From Delftia acidovorans (lineage in GTDB: Bacteria > Pseudomonadota > Gammaproteobacteria > Burkholderiales > Burkholderiaceae_C): a stretch of DNA of 64,000 nt. Below, one piece after another: positions 1 to 8,753 of this stretch (positions are counted from its first letter, which is position 1; each line of letters starts with the position of its first letter). A program made the position numbers and the translations under genes. The DNA is taken from NCBI GenBank assembly GCA_031286585.1, contig JAITUC010000029.1, positions 54,343-118,342 of the forward strand, given 5' to 3'. The notes beneath the pieces were generated by a model that was not told the origin of the DNA, ran no database searches, and was given only the letters and a program-made list of their open reading frames with translations.

Positions 1-795
1 ACCATGATCCGCCGGCTGATCGAGCACCCGCGCCTGGCCGAGTTCGACCTGTCCAGCCTGCGCCTCATGCTCTATGGCGCGGCACCCATAGACGCCAGCC
101 TGCTGGAGCGCGCCATGCAGGCGCTGCCCGGCGCCGACTTCGCCCAGGCCTACGGCATGACCGAGCTGTCGCCCACCATCGTGTCCATGGGCCCGGCCGA
201 GCACCGCCCCGGCCCGCAGCGCGAGCGCCTGCTGCGCGCGGCCGGCCGGCCCGTGACCATTGCCGAGGTGCGCATCGTCGATGGCGAGGGCCGCGAGCTG
301 CCGCCCGGCGAGGTGGGAGAGATCACGGCGCGCGGCCCCATGGTCATGCAGGGCTACTGGAACCGGCCCGCCGAGACGGCAGCCGCGCTCAAGGACGGCT
401 GGATGCACACGGGCGACATGGGCCGGCTGGATGCCGACGGCTACCTCTTCGTCGTGGACCGGCTCAAGGACATGATCGTCAGCGGCGGCGAGAACGTGTA
501 CTCGGCCGAGGTCGAGAACGCCATCGCCCAGCTGCCCCAGGTCGCCATGTGCGCCGTCATCGGCGTGCCCGACGAACGCTGGGGCGAGCGCGTGCACGCC
601 GTGATCGTCCCGCGCGAGGGCCAGCCGCTGACCGAGGCCGAGGTCATCGCCCACTGCCGCGAACGCATCGCGGGCTACAAGTGCCCGCGCTCGGTGGAGT
701 TCCGCGCCGAGCTTCCGCTGTCGGCCGCCGGCAAGCTGCAGAAATTCCAGCTGCGCGAACCCTACTGGCAGGGGCGCGAGCGGCGCATCAACTGA
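1..795 (+). CDS. Acyl-CoA synthetase / AMP-dependent ligase, 3' part only
   Basis: The C-terminal 264 residues of an adenylate-forming acyl-CoA ligase; the reading frame runs off the left window edge, so the N-terminal half and start are missing. Visible are the A5 adenylation motif YGMTELSP, the A7/A8 region (HTGDMGRLDADGYLFVVDR, then the hinge KDMIVSGGENVYSAEVE) and the A10 lysine motif AAGKLQKFQLRE near the end. The family activates a carboxylic acid to acyl-AMP and then to acyl-CoA in the cytoplasm. It heads a run of four + strand acyl-CoA genes with gaps of 17-74 bp, so a fatty or branched acid is the likely substrate. Chain length cannot be read from this fragment. Confidence 0.9.
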   Translation, partial: TMIRRLIEHPRLAEFDLSSLRLMLYGAAPIDASLLERAMQALPGADFAQAYGMTELSPTIVSMGPAEHRPGPQRERLLRAAGRPVTIAEVRIVDGEGRELPPGEVGEITARGPMVMQGYWNRPAETAAALKDGWMHTGDMGRLDADGYLFVVDRLKDMIVSGGENVYSAEVENAIAQLPQVAMCAVIGVPDERWGERVHAVIVPREGQPLTEAEVIAHCRERIAGYKCPRSVEFRAELPLSAAGKLQKFQLREPYWQGRERRIN

Positions 796-820
796 ACCCC
801 GCAATCCACCGGTCCAAGCC

Positions 821-1969
821 ATGCCACTGCCATTGACACGCTCCTGGAGCACCCCCGAACTGGAAAGCCTGCGCGCCACCGCCGTGCGCTTCCTGGAAAC
901 CGAAATGCAGCCGCAGGACGAGGCCGCGCGCCAGCGCGGCAACGTGGGCCATGCGATATGGCGCCGCGCCGGCGAGCTGGGCCTGCTGTGCACCGACATT
1001 CCCGAGGACTACGGCGGCGGCGGCGGCGACTTCCGCCACGAGGCCGTGATCCATGAGGAGATGGCGCGCCGCGCCCTCACGGGCATGAGCAACTCCGTGC
1101 ACTCCATCGTGGCCCACTACCTGCTCAACCACGGCACCGAGGCGCAAAAACGCAAGTACCTGCCCGCCATGGCGCGCGGCGAGCTGGTCGGCGCCATCGC
1201 CATGACTGAGCCCGGCGCGGGCTCGGACCTGCAGGGCGTGCGCACGCGCGCCGAGCTGCGCGACGGGCACTACCGCATCAACGGCAGCAAGACCTTCATC
1301 ACCAACGGCCTGCTGGCCGGCCTGATCCTGGTGGTCTGCAAGACCGACCCGGCCCAGGGCGCGCGCGGCACCTCCATCCTCATCGTGGAGACCCGGGACT
1401 GCACGGGCTTTCGCGTGTGCCGCGTGCTCGACAAGATGGGCATGAAGGCCCAGGACACCTCGGAGCTTTTCTTCGACGACGTGACCGTGCCGCAGGACGC
1501 GCTGCTGGGCGGGTGCGAAGGCCAGGGCTTCTACCAGCTCATGGGCGACCTGCCCTACGAGCGGCTGATCATCGGCCTGTCCGCCCTGGCCTGCATGGAA
1601 GGCGCCTACGAGGCCACGCTGGCCTACGTGCGCGAGCGCCGCGCCTTCGGCCAGGCCATTGCCGACATGCAGAACACCCGGTTCAAGCTCGCCGAGGTGG
1701 CCACCACCCTCACCGTGGGCCGCGCCTTCATCGACCGATGCGTGGAGCAGCTGGTGGCCGGCACGCTGGACACGGCCACGGCCTCCATGGCCAAGCTCTG
1801 GGGCTCGGAAGCGCAGGGCCGCGTGCTCGACGAACTCGTGCAACTGCATGGCGGCTACGGCTACATGAACGAATACATGGTCACGCGCATGTACGCCGAT
1901 GCGCGCGTGCAGCGCATCTACGGCGGCACCAGCGAAATCATGAAGGAAGTGATCTCGCGCGCGCTGTGA
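821..1969 (+). CDS. Acyl-CoA dehydrogenase, long-chain/isovaleryl type active site
   Basis: 382 residues, the usual acyl-CoA dehydrogenase length. The FAD and substrate motif AMTEPGAGSDLQG lies near residue 130 and the C-terminal IYGGTSEIMKEVISRAL closes the protein. In medium- and short-chain enzymes the catalytic base sits in Y-E-G-T; here that position is glycine (YGGT). Instead a glutamate occurs in PYERLIIG (Glu247), where long-chain and isovaleryl-CoA dehydrogenases keep their base. The enzyme should therefore be active, with an LCAD/IVD-like geometry. It oxidises acyl-CoA to 2-enoyl-CoA and passes electrons to ETF. It lies 25 bp after the ligase and 74 bp before the SDR gene, probably one transcript. 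The exact substrate is unknown. Confidence 0.9.
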   Translation: MPLPLTRSWSTPELESLRATAVRFLETEMQPQDEAARQRGNVGHAIWRRAGELGLLCTDIPEDYGGGGGDFRHEAVIHEEMARRALTGMSNSVHSIVAHYLLNHGTEAQKRKYLPAMARGELVGAIAMTEPGAGSDLQGVRTRAELRDGHYRINGSKTFITNGLLAGLILVVCKTDPAQGARGTSILIVETRDCTGFRVCRVLDKMGMKAQDTSELFFDDVTVPQDALLGGCEGQGFYQLMGDLPYERLIIGLSALACMEGAYEATLAYVRERRAFGQAIADMQNTRFKLAEVATTLTVGRAFIDRCVEQLVAGTLDTATASMAKLWGSEAQGRVLDELVQLHGGYGYMNEYMVTRMYADARVQRIYGGTSEIMKEVISRAL

Positions 1970-2043
1970 TCCCCTGGCGGCGCCAAGCGCTGCCGCAGTC
2001 CCCCTATCCCTTCCCCATCCCGGCAGCCCAGGAGACAGCAGCC

Positions 2044-2934
2044 ATGACCCTCGACGACCTCATCTACAAGCCCGGCCTGCTCAAGGGCGAACGCATCCTC
2101 GTCACGGGCGGCGGCACCGGCCTGGGCCGTGTCATGGCCGAGGCCTTTCTCATGATGGGCGCCGACATCCACCTGTGCGGCCGGCGCGGCGCCGTGGTCG
2201 AGCAGACCGCGCAGGAGCTGATGCAGCAGCATGGCGGCCGGGCCGTGGGCCATGCCTGCGACGTGCGCCAGCCCGAGGCCGTGGAACAGATGATCGAGGC
2301 CATCTGGGCCGATGGCGGCGCGCTCACGGGCCTGGTCAACAACGCGGCGGGCAACTTCGTCAGCCGCACCGAGGACCTGTCCATGCGCGCCTTCGACGCC
2401 GTGGCCAACATCGTCATGCGCGGCAGCTTCAACCTCACGCTGGAGTGCGGCCGCCGCTGGCTGGCCGAGGGCCGCAAGGCCAGCGTGCTGTCCATCCTCA
2501 CCACCTGGGTCTGGAACGGCTCGGCCTTCACCGTGCCCTCGGCCATGGCCAAGTCGGGCGTGCATGCCATGACGCAGTCGCTGGCCGTGGAATGGGGCAA
2601 CCGGGGCATACGCTTCAACGCCATCGCGCCGGGCCTGTTCCCCACCGAAGGCATGAGCGCGCGGCTGAACCCGCAGGGCGGCGAGCATGTGCGCGCCGAC
2701 AACCCCATGGGCCGCAACGGCCGCATGCCCGAGCTGGCCAACCTGGCCGTCTTCCTCATGAGCACCCAGGCCGAGTACCTGACGGGACAGACCATCGCCA
2801 TAGACGGCGGACAATACCAGGCGACGGGCGGCAACTTCGCCGGGCTGGCCAGCTGGAGCGACCAGGACTGGGCGAATGCGCGCAGCGCCATCGAATCGCG
2901 CAACGCGGCCGACCGCCAGCAGAGAACCGCCTAG
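2044..2934 (+). CDS. SDR-family oxidoreductase, 2,4-dienoyl-CoA reductase-like
   Basis: 296 residues from the ATG at 2044, which follows AGGAGA by about 8 bp; the open frame extends further upstream but only as a shadow. The Rossmann motif TGGGTGLG is near residue 21 and NNAAGNF near residue 99. The usual Y-x-x-x-K is replaced by a serine version, PSAMAKSGVHAMTQSLAVEWG, as in mammalian-type 2,4-dienoyl-CoA reductases, which also share the following RFN-I-PG-TEG segment. Such enzymes use NADPH to reduce 2,4-dienoyl-CoA during beta-oxidation of unsaturated acids. Its position between an acyl-CoA dehydrogenase and a crotonase supports that role. Another short-chain dehydrogenase activity cannot be excluded. 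Confidence 0.85.
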   Translation: MTLDDLIYKPGLLKGERILVTGGGTGLGRVMAEAFLMMGADIHLCGRRGAVVEQTAQELMQQHGGRAVGHACDVRQPEAVEQMIEAIWADGGALTGLVNNAAGNFVSRTEDLSMRAFDAVANIVMRGSFNLTLECGRRWLAEGRKASVLSILTTWVWNGSAFTVPSAMAKSGVHAMTQSLAVEWGNRGIRFNAIAPGLFPTEGMSARLNPQGGEHVRADNPMGRNGRMPELANLAVFLMSTQAEYLTGQTIAIDGGQYQATGGNFAGLASWSDQDWANARSAIESRNAADRQQRTA

Positions 2935-2951
2935 AGACGAGGAGACAAGCC

Positions 2952-3764
2952 ATGACCCCGCAACGCGTGCGCATAGACCTGGACCACGGCGTGGCCGAGG
3001 TGACCCTGGCCCGGCCCGACAAGATGAATGCGCTGGACCCCGCCATGTTCGACGCCCTGATCGACGCATTGGCGCAGCTGCGGGACACACCCGGCCTGCG
3101 CGCCGTGGTGCTGCATGGCGAGGGGCGCGCCTTCTGCGCGGGCCTGGACATGGGCAGCATGGCCGGCATTGCCGACGGCCAGCAGACGGCGGACATGGCG
3201 GACCTGGCCGCGCGCACGCACGGCATTGCCAACCGCTTCCAGCAGATCTGCTGGGGCTGGCGCGAACTGCCCGTGCCCGTGATCGCCGCCGTGCACGGCG
3301 TGGCCTACGGCGGCGGCCTGCAGCTGGCCCTGGGCGCGGACATTCGCCTGGTGGCCGATGATGCGCGGCTGTCCATCATGGAAATCAAGTGGGGACTGGT
3401 GCCCGACATGGCCGGCTGCGCGCTGGCCGCGCCGCTGGTGCGCGGCGATGTGCTGCGCGAGCTGGTCTACACCGGCCGCATCGTGCCCGGCCCCGAGGCC
3501 GTGGCCCTGGGCCTGGCCACGCGCGTGAGCTCTGCGCCGCTGGAGGAAGCGCGCCACCTGGCCCGCCAGATCGCGGCCAGCAGCCCGCACGCCATGCGCG
3601 CGTCCAAGCGCCTGATGCAGCTCAGCGAAACGGCATCGCCCCAGGACATCCTGCTGGCCGAGGCGCAGGAGCAGCAGGCCCTGCTGGGCAGTCCCAACCA
3701 GGCCGAGGCCGTGCGCGCCGGTCTGCAAAAGCGGGCGCCGGTGTTCAGCGATCAAGGCCTTTAG
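2952..3764 (+). CDS. Enoyl-CoA hydratase/isomerase (crotonase family)
   Basis: 270 residues from the ATG at 2952, with GAGGAGA 9 bp upstream. Crotonase-fold features are visible: the N-terminal VTLARPDKMNALDP, the oxyanion-hole segments GRAFCAGLDM and HGVAYGGGLQLALGADIRL, and SIMEIKWGLVPDMAG. The segment after VPD has no glutamate where classical hydratases keep the second catalytic Glu, so hydratase rather than isomerase activity is not certain. It ends the acyl-CoA operon 17 bp after the SDR gene and is followed by a GC hairpin. The likely role is a beta-oxidation hydration or isomerisation step on the substrate activated by the ligase. Confidence 0.88.
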   Translation: MTPQRVRIDLDHGVAEVTLARPDKMNALDPAMFDALIDALAQLRDTPGLRAVVLHGEGRAFCAGLDMGSMAGIADGQQTADMADLAARTHGIANRFQQICWGWRELPVPVIAAVHGVAYGGGLQLALGADIRLVADDARLSIMEIKWGLVPDMAGCALAAPLVRGDVLRELVYTGRIVPGPEAVALGLATRVSSAPLEEARHLARQIAASSPHAMRASKRLMQLSETASPQDILLAEAQEQQALLGSPNQAEAVRAGLQKRAPVFSDQGL

Positions 3765-3783
3765 ACACCTTTTGAAACAGCCT

Positions 3784-3806
3784 CCGGACCCCGCATCGGG
3801 GTCCGG
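3784..3806 (+). terminator. GC hairpin after the acyl-CoA operon
   Basis: A perfect 9-bp inverted repeat (CCGGACCCC / GGGGTCCGG, 5-nt loop) begins 19 bp after the crotonase stop. There is no T-run after it, so it is a stabilising or Rho-assisted end rather than a classic intrinsic terminator. Confidence 0.45.
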
Positions 3807-4025
3807 CCCAGCCATCCGCAAATACCCTTATTCGACGCCCTTTCGCCACGGCGCTGATTTTTTAGGCATTCCGTGGAAAGCCTTGCAGGGCGCGGATTCT
3901 GCAAGTTACACCCGGAGTTTTCCACAACTCCGTCCACACGCACCGGGGATAAAAGCCCGGTGCCCGAGGGGCATGCAAGTGCAGGCATACTTGACGGCTC
4001 GCCTCGAGCTTCCCCCTCTTTTCCC

Positions 4026-4892
4026 ATGCCCCGCCTGCACGCTCCCAGCAAGGATGACAGCCGCCTGCTGCCACCTTTTGCCGCCCTGCCCGAGCGCTGC
4101 ATCCACGTGCCCGCCACCGACGCCGAATTCGCGGCCGCGCGCGCCGCGTTGATGGCGGCGCCCGTGCTCGGCTTCGACACCGAGAGCAAGCCGCTGTTCC
4201 ACGCCCACCAGACCGACACCGGCCCCCATGTGGTGCAGCTGGCCACCTGCGACCAGGCCTGGCTGCTGCAGCTGCACCATGCGCAGGCACGCGAGCTGGC
4301 GGCCGACGTGCTGGCCAGCGAGTCCATCTGCAAGGCCGGCTTCGGGCTGGACCATGACCGCAGCGCGCTGCCCGCGCGCCTGGGCGTCGCGCTGCACAAC
4401 GTGATCGACCTGGACCGCGTGTTCAAGCGCCACGGCTATGCCAGCTCGGTAGGCGTGCGCGCGGCCGTGGCCCTGGTGCTGGGGCAGAACTTCCACAAGT
4501 CCAAGAAGATCTCCACCTCTAACTGGGCCGCACCGCAGTTGAGCCTGGCCCAGCGCCACTACGCGGCCAACGACGCCCACGGAGCCGCCATGGTGCATGC
4601 TGCCCTGCCCGCCTGGGAACAGCGCCAGCCGGCCGTGGCCCAGCCGCCCGCCAGGCCCGCAAGACCTGCCAGGCCTGCGCCTGAACCCCGCGGCCCCGGC
4701 AGTTCCAGCGGCCCGCGGGAACCACGCAGGCCCCACGCGCCACGCGAGCAGGACGCGCCGCGCGAGCAGCATGTGTTGCACGAGTCGCACCAGCCACCTG
4801 CGCCGCGCGAGTCCGGCGCCCCACGCTCATCGCCACGCCCGTCCCGCACCCCACGCCTGCTGCAGGCGCCGGTCACACCGGGCAAGCCCTAG
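4026..4892 (+). CDS. RNase D-like 3'-5' exonuclease domain protein with disordered tail
   Basis: 288 residues from the ATG at 4026; a longer frame from 3873 has no support. DEDDy exonuclease motifs are readable: Exo I in GFDTESKPLF (D-x-E, about residue 49), Exo II around CKAGFGLDHDRSAL with NVIDLDRV following, and Exo III in HYAANDAHGA (Y-x3-D). The fold ends near residue 195. The last 90 residues are rich in Pro, Arg, Ala and Ser with repeated PRE/REQ-like units, probably disordered. The domain should trim 3' ends of RNA or DNA. The gene stands alone on + and its TAG shares the sequence CTAG with the stop of the convergent diguanylate cyclase gene. Confidence 0.82.
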   Translation: MPRLHAPSKDDSRLLPPFAALPERCIHVPATDAEFAAARAALMAAPVLGFDTESKPLFHAHQTDTGPHVVQLATCDQAWLLQLHHAQARELAADVLASESICKAGFGLDHDRSALPARLGVALHNVIDLDRVFKRHGYASSVGVRAAVALVLGQNFHKSKKISTSNWAAPQLSLAQRHYAANDAHGAAMVHAALPAWEQRQPAVAQPPARPARPARPAPEPRGPGSSSGPREPRRPHAPREQDAPREQHVLHESHQPPAPRESGAPRSSPRPSRTPRLLQAPVTPGKP

Positions 4893-6070
4893 GCGCCTTC
4901 TTCTTCCTGCACCAGCCGCACCCGGTCGCGGCCTGCGCGCTTGGCCTCGTAGAGCATGGCGTCGGCGCGCGCCAGCGCCTGCTCCAGCGTCTGGCCCTGC
5001 GCCATCCAGGCCACGCCAAAGCTGGCCGTGATGCGCATGTCGTCGGGCAGCGCGCTGAAGCCCATCAGGCGCAGCTGGGTCTGTATGCGCCGGGTGATCG
5101 ATTGCGCGGCCAGCGGGTCGGCGTGCGGCAGCAGGGCCACGAACTCCTCCCCGCCAAAGCGTGCAACCAGGTCCTGCTGGCGTGTGCTGCGCAGCAGCAG
5201 GCGCGCAAAGCGCTGCAGCACCTCGTCGCCCGCCGCATGGCCCCAGCCGTCGTTGACCCGCTTGAAATGGTCCAGGTCGCACACCAGTACGGCGGCCGAC
5301 AGCTGCGGCTGCTCGGCCAGCCGGCGCTGCACGGCCTCCTTGAAGGCGCGCCGGTTCAGCAGCCCGGTCAGCGGATCGCGGTCGCGCTCCTCGTGCAACT
5401 CCTGCACGGTGTCGCGCACCGCTGCGGCCAGGAAGAGCATGGCAAACAGCAGGCCGAACACCAGCAGGCTCAACTGCAGCGCCATCCACGAGGAAGAAAT
5501 GCCCAGCCATTCGCCGGCAGCGCTGGCCGATACCGAGGCAGCACGTGGCGTCACCCACAGCGTACGGACGAAAAAGCTCAGCGCAAAGACCACGAACACC
5601 CACAGCAGCGGCCGGTCCCAGCCTGTGCAGGGATGCCTGCGTGGCAGCCGCCACAGCGGCAGGGCCAGTTGCAGGCCCAGGCCGAAATTGAGCACATGCT
5701 GGCGCGCCTGGGCATCGGGCACGGCCCAGGCGTAATAACCCAGCACCACCAGCACCGCGCCGCCAAAGCCGGCCGCCAGCAGTGCATCCGGGCGCACGCC
5801 CTGGCGTATGGCCATGGCCTCGGTGATGAACCAGGCCGCGCACAGTTGCAGCGCAGCCGTCGTCAACGCATTGACGGGAACGGCCGCGGGGCGCTCCAGG
5901 ATCTGCAGCAGCAGGGCCAGGCTGAAGCCAGTGAAAGCGAAGGACATGCTGCGCAACTCGCGCCGGGCACGCAGATGCCGCCAGCAGACATAGAAACAGC
6001 CGGCCAGCAGCAAGGTGCACAGGGGCACCGCCAGCGCCAGAAGATGTCTTGCTGTCAACGTCACCATCAA
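4889..6070 (-). CDS. Membrane-anchored diguanylate cyclase (GGDEF)
   Basis: 393 residues. About six hydrophobic membrane segments fill residues 5-225, followed by a short linker (VQELHEERDRD) and a GGDEF domain. The domain begins with DPLTGLLNRRAF and has the metal-binding D-x-D-HFKRVND. The active-site loop is GGEEF, a catalytically competent form. RQQD lies exactly five residues before it, matching the RxxD inhibitory I-site, so feedback inhibition by c-di-GMP is expected. There is no EAL domain. The membrane region is not a named sensor I recognise. ATG-ATG gives two possible starts one codon apart. It is divergent from metY with 191 bp between starts. Confidence 0.9.
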   Translation of the reverse strand: MMVTLTARHLLALAVPLCTLLLAGCFYVCWRHLRARRELRSMSFAFTGFSLALLLQILERPAAVPVNALTTAALQLCAAWFITEAMAIRQGVRPDALLAAGFGGAVLVVLGYYAWAVPDAQARQHVLNFGLGLQLALPLWRLPRRHPCTGWDRPLLWVFVVFALSFFVRTLWVTPRAASVSASAAGEWLGISSSWMALQLSLLVFGLLFAMLFLAAAVRDTVQELHEERDRDPLTGLLNRRAFKEAVQRRLAEQPQLSAAVLVCDLDHFKRVNDGWGHAAGDEVLQRFARLLLRSTRQQDLVARFGGEEFVALLPHADPLAAQSITRRIQTQLRLMGFSALPDDMRITASFGVAWMAQGQTLEQALARADAMLYEAKRAGRDRVRLVQEEEGA

Positions 6071-6261
6071 CTCCCCGACGCAGTCTAGCGATCAGGTCAC
6101 GTTCCCGCACACCGTTAACAAAATTACACAATCGCTCACGACCGGACCGATGCCAGGACTGGCGCATATGTTCGTAACCAACGCATCGTTGGGTCGCGGC
6201 GGCCGGCGCGCCACAATGCCAACCGTCCTCCGCTTGTACAACTACAGAAAGGCAATCTTCC

Positions 6262-7551
6262 ATGCGCATTGAAACCCTGGCCGTCCACGCCGGCTACTCG
6301 CCCGACCCCACCACCAAGTCGGCCGCCGTGCCCATCTACCAGACCGTGGCCTACGCCTTCGACAGTGCCCAGCATGGCGCCGATCTGTTCGACCTCAAGG
6401 TGGCCGGCAACATCTACACGCGCATCATGAACCCCACCACCGACGTGCTGGAAAAGCGCGTCGCGGCGCTGGAAGGCGGCATTGCCGCCGTGGCCGTGGC
6501 CTCGGGCATGGCCGCCATCACCTATGCCATCCAGGCGATTGCCGAGGCCGGCGACAACATCGTCTCGGCCAGCACGCTCTACGGCGGCACCTACAACCTG
6601 TTCGCCCACACCTTCCCGCAGCAGGGCATCACCGTGCGCTTTGCCGATCCGCGCGACCCTGCCAGCTTCGCCCAGCACATCGACGAGAAGACCAAGGCCA
6701 TCTTCATCGAGTCCATCGGCAACCCGCTGGGCAATGTCACCGACATCCGCGCCCTGGCCGACGTGGCCCATGCCCATGGCGTGCCGCTGATCGTGGACAA
6801 CACCGTGCCCAGCCCCTACCTGCTGCGCCCCATCGAGCACGGCGCCGACATCGTCGTGCACTCGCTGACCAAGTACCTGGGCGGCCACGGCAACAGCGTG
6901 GGCGGCGCCGTCGTGGACAGCGGCAAGTTCCCCTGGGCCGAGCACAAGACACGCTTCAAGCGCCTGAACGAGCCCGATGTCAGCTACCACGGCGTGGTCT
7001 ACACCGAGGCCCTGGGCGAGGCCGCCTACATCGGCCGCGTGCGCGTGGTGCCGCTGCGCAATACCGGCGCCGCCCTGTCGCCGCACAACGCCTTCCTCAT
7101 CCTGCAGGGCATCGAGACGCTGGCCCTGCGCATGGACCGCATCTGCGAGAACACCCAGAAAATCGCCGAGACGCTGCAAAAGCATCCCAAGATCGAATGG
7201 GTGCGCTACGCCGGCCTGGAGGACCACCCCGACCACGCCCTGGTGAAGAAGCAGCTGGGCGGCCGTGCCTCGGGCATCCTCTCGTTCAGCCTCAAGAACG
7301 GCAGCGGCGACAGCGACACGCGCGCCGCCGGTGCGCGCTTCCTGGACGCGCTGCAGCTGTTCACGCGCCTGGTCAACATCGGCGACGCCAAGTCCCTGGC
7401 CACGCACCCGGCATCGACCACGCACCGCCAGCTGGACGCCGAGGAGCTTGCCAAGGCCGGCGTGACCGAAGGCATGGTGCGCCTGTCCGTGGGCATCGAG
7501 CACATCAGCGACCTGCTGGCCGACCTGGAGCAGGCGCTGGCCAAGGTCTGA
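6262..7551 (+). CDS. metY: O-acetylhomoserine sulfhydrylase, PLP-dependent
   Basis: 429 residues, the length of O-acetylhomoserine aminocarboxypropyltransferases. ATG 6262 follows AGAAAGG by 8 bp. The protein starts with [23 protein letters not shown], the typical Cys/Met-metabolism PLP enzyme opening, and the Schiff-base lysine lies in [12 protein letters not shown] (about residue 205). The long insertion after [10 protein letters not shown] and the length favour MetY over the shorter MetZ/MetB. It makes homocysteine from O-acetylhomoserine and sulfide for direct-sulfhydrylation methionine synthesis. It is a single-gene unit. I see no SAM riboswitch in the 191-bp upstream gap. Confidence 0.93.
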   Translation: MRIETLAVHAGYSPDPTTKSAAVPIYQTVAYAFDSAQHGADLFDLKVAGNIYTRIMNPTTDVLEKRVAALEGGIAAVAVASGMAAITYAIQAIAEAGDNIVSASTLYGGTYNLFAHTFPQQGITVRFADPRDPASFAQHIDEKTKAIFIESIGNPLGNVTDIRALADVAHAHGVPLIVDNTVPSPYLLRPIEHGADIVVHSLTKYLGGHGNSVGGAVVDSGKFPWAEHKTRFKRLNEPDVSYHGVVYTEALGEAAYIGRVRVVPLRNTGAALSPHNAFLILQGIETLALRMDRICENTQKIAETLQKHPKIEWVRYAGLEDHPDHALVKKQLGGRASGILSFSLKNGSGDSDTRAAGARFLDALQLFTRLVNIGDAKSLATHPASTTHRQLDAEELAKAGVTEGMVRLSVGIEHISDLLADLEQALAKV

Positions 7552-7614
7552 TTGCCGCGCAAGGGCTGGCCGGACTGCGCTGCGGCCAGGTCCTTGCAGG
7601 CAGGCGCTGGCCTG

Positions 7615-8667
7615 TCAGCGCCGCTTGGCGCGCTCGCGCAGTTCCTGCGACGGGTAGAAGATCAGCGGATCGGGCCTGCGCTGCGGATTTGCGCAGGGCT
7701 CGATGGCATGGCCCTTGGGCGGTGCGCAGCGGGCCAGGTCGCGCAGCTGGGCCTGGGTGCGTTCGGCGTGGCGCGCGGCGGTCTCGCCTTCGGACGGACG
7801 GCTGCCGGGCACGATGAGGCGCAGCTCCATCTTGCGGATGGCAGGCTCCACGGCATAGGTGCCCTGGTACTGCATCACCACGCGGCGCTCGGCCAGGTCC
7901 ACCGTGGCCAGCACGGCGCGCATGGGCACGGGAATCATGGCGCCCGACTGGTAGCGCACCAGCACGAAGGGCGCGAAAGGCTTGGGAATCTTCAGCTCCA
8001 GTGTCTGGCCCTTGCCGCCGCGCGCATCGGCGCGCACGCGCAGTTGGCCCCCATCGGGCAGGTAGCGGTCCAGCCGCCAGCCCGTGGACACGCGCTGCGC
8101 CCCTACGCAGGGCGCGTAGTAGTACTCGGTGGCATCGGCATCCTTGCCGGTGTAGAGCATCTGGGCACCTTCATGCTCGGTGAGCACCTTGGCGGCCACG
8201 TCCGCACCGTCGGCCCTGGCGCCGACCAGCGCGCCGCCCCGCACGAACACGCCCGTGTACGGGAACCAGGTGGTGCGCTGGTTGGCCACGGCGCCATAGG
8301 GCTTGCATTCGGTGGACATGCTCTGGTCCTGCATGTCGGCCTGGGGCGCCATGGGCTCGCCGCCCTGGCCCCCGCCCTGGTCGGCCAGGCTCAGGCGGCC
8401 ATCGGCCTCGATGGTGAACGTGGCCTTGGCCACCATGGAGTAGTAGCGGCCGGCGGCGTCTTCGCCGATCAGCAGCAGACTGGGCAGGGGCGTGAGGTTG
8501 GCGACCTCGGGTTCGGCGTGCGGCGCATCGGCCTGGGCCTTGGCAGGCTGCTCGGGCCGGGGCTGGTCCTGTGGCTGGCTGGGCGCCGGTGCCTGGGGCG
8601 GCGCCGTGGCGCAGCCGACAAGGACCAGGGACAGCGGCATGGCAAGAACAAGCGAACGCAACAACAT
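7615..8667 (-). CDS. Secreted lipoprotein of unknown function
   Basis: 350 residues from the ATG at 8667, preceded by GAGGGAG; a longer frame to 8745 adds a tail without signal features. The N terminus MLLRSLVLAMPLSLVLVGCATAP is a lipoprotein signal with lipobox LVGC, so it should be lipid-anchored. A Pro/Gln/Ala-rich linker follows (residues 25-60). The body contains MVAKATFTIEADGRLSLAD and, further on, MSTECKPYGAVANQRTTWF. These loosely recall DUF2169-type proteins linked to type VI secretion, but no T6SS gene is in view, so this is only a possibility. It lies 86 bp after egtB on the same strand. Confidence 0.75.
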   Translation of the reverse strand: MLLRSLVLAMPLSLVLVGCATAPPQAPAPSQPQDQPRPEQPAKAQADAPHAEPEVANLTPLPSLLLIGEDAAGRYYSMVAKATFTIEADGRLSLADQGGGQGGEPMAPQADMQDQSMSTECKPYGAVANQRTTWFPYTGVFVRGGALVGARADGADVAAKVLTEHEGAQMLYTGKDADATEYYYAPCVGAQRVSTGWRLDRYLPDGGQLRVRADARGGKGQTLELKIPKPFAPFVLVRYQSGAMIPVPMRAVLATVDLAERRVVMQYQGTYAVEPAIRKMELRLIVPGSRPSEGETAARHAERTQAQLRDLARCAPPKGHAIEPCANPQRRPDPLIFYPSQELRERAKRR

Positions 8668-8753
8668 GGAACTCCCTCGGATCATTGAGGCCGACGATGC
8701 TACTGCATGCGCCGGCGCGCGATGCAATGCCATGCAACGCGGCACGGGCAGGC

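Noticed and set aside
4600..4880. Arg/Pro-rich repeats considered as a CRISPR or tandem DNA repeat
   Set aside because: The units differ in length and sequence and are in frame with the exonuclease; it is a coding low-complexity tail.
6071..6261. Search for a SAM or cobalamin riboswitch before metY
   Set aside because: No conserved aptamer elements or terminator hairpin were seen in the 191-bp gap.
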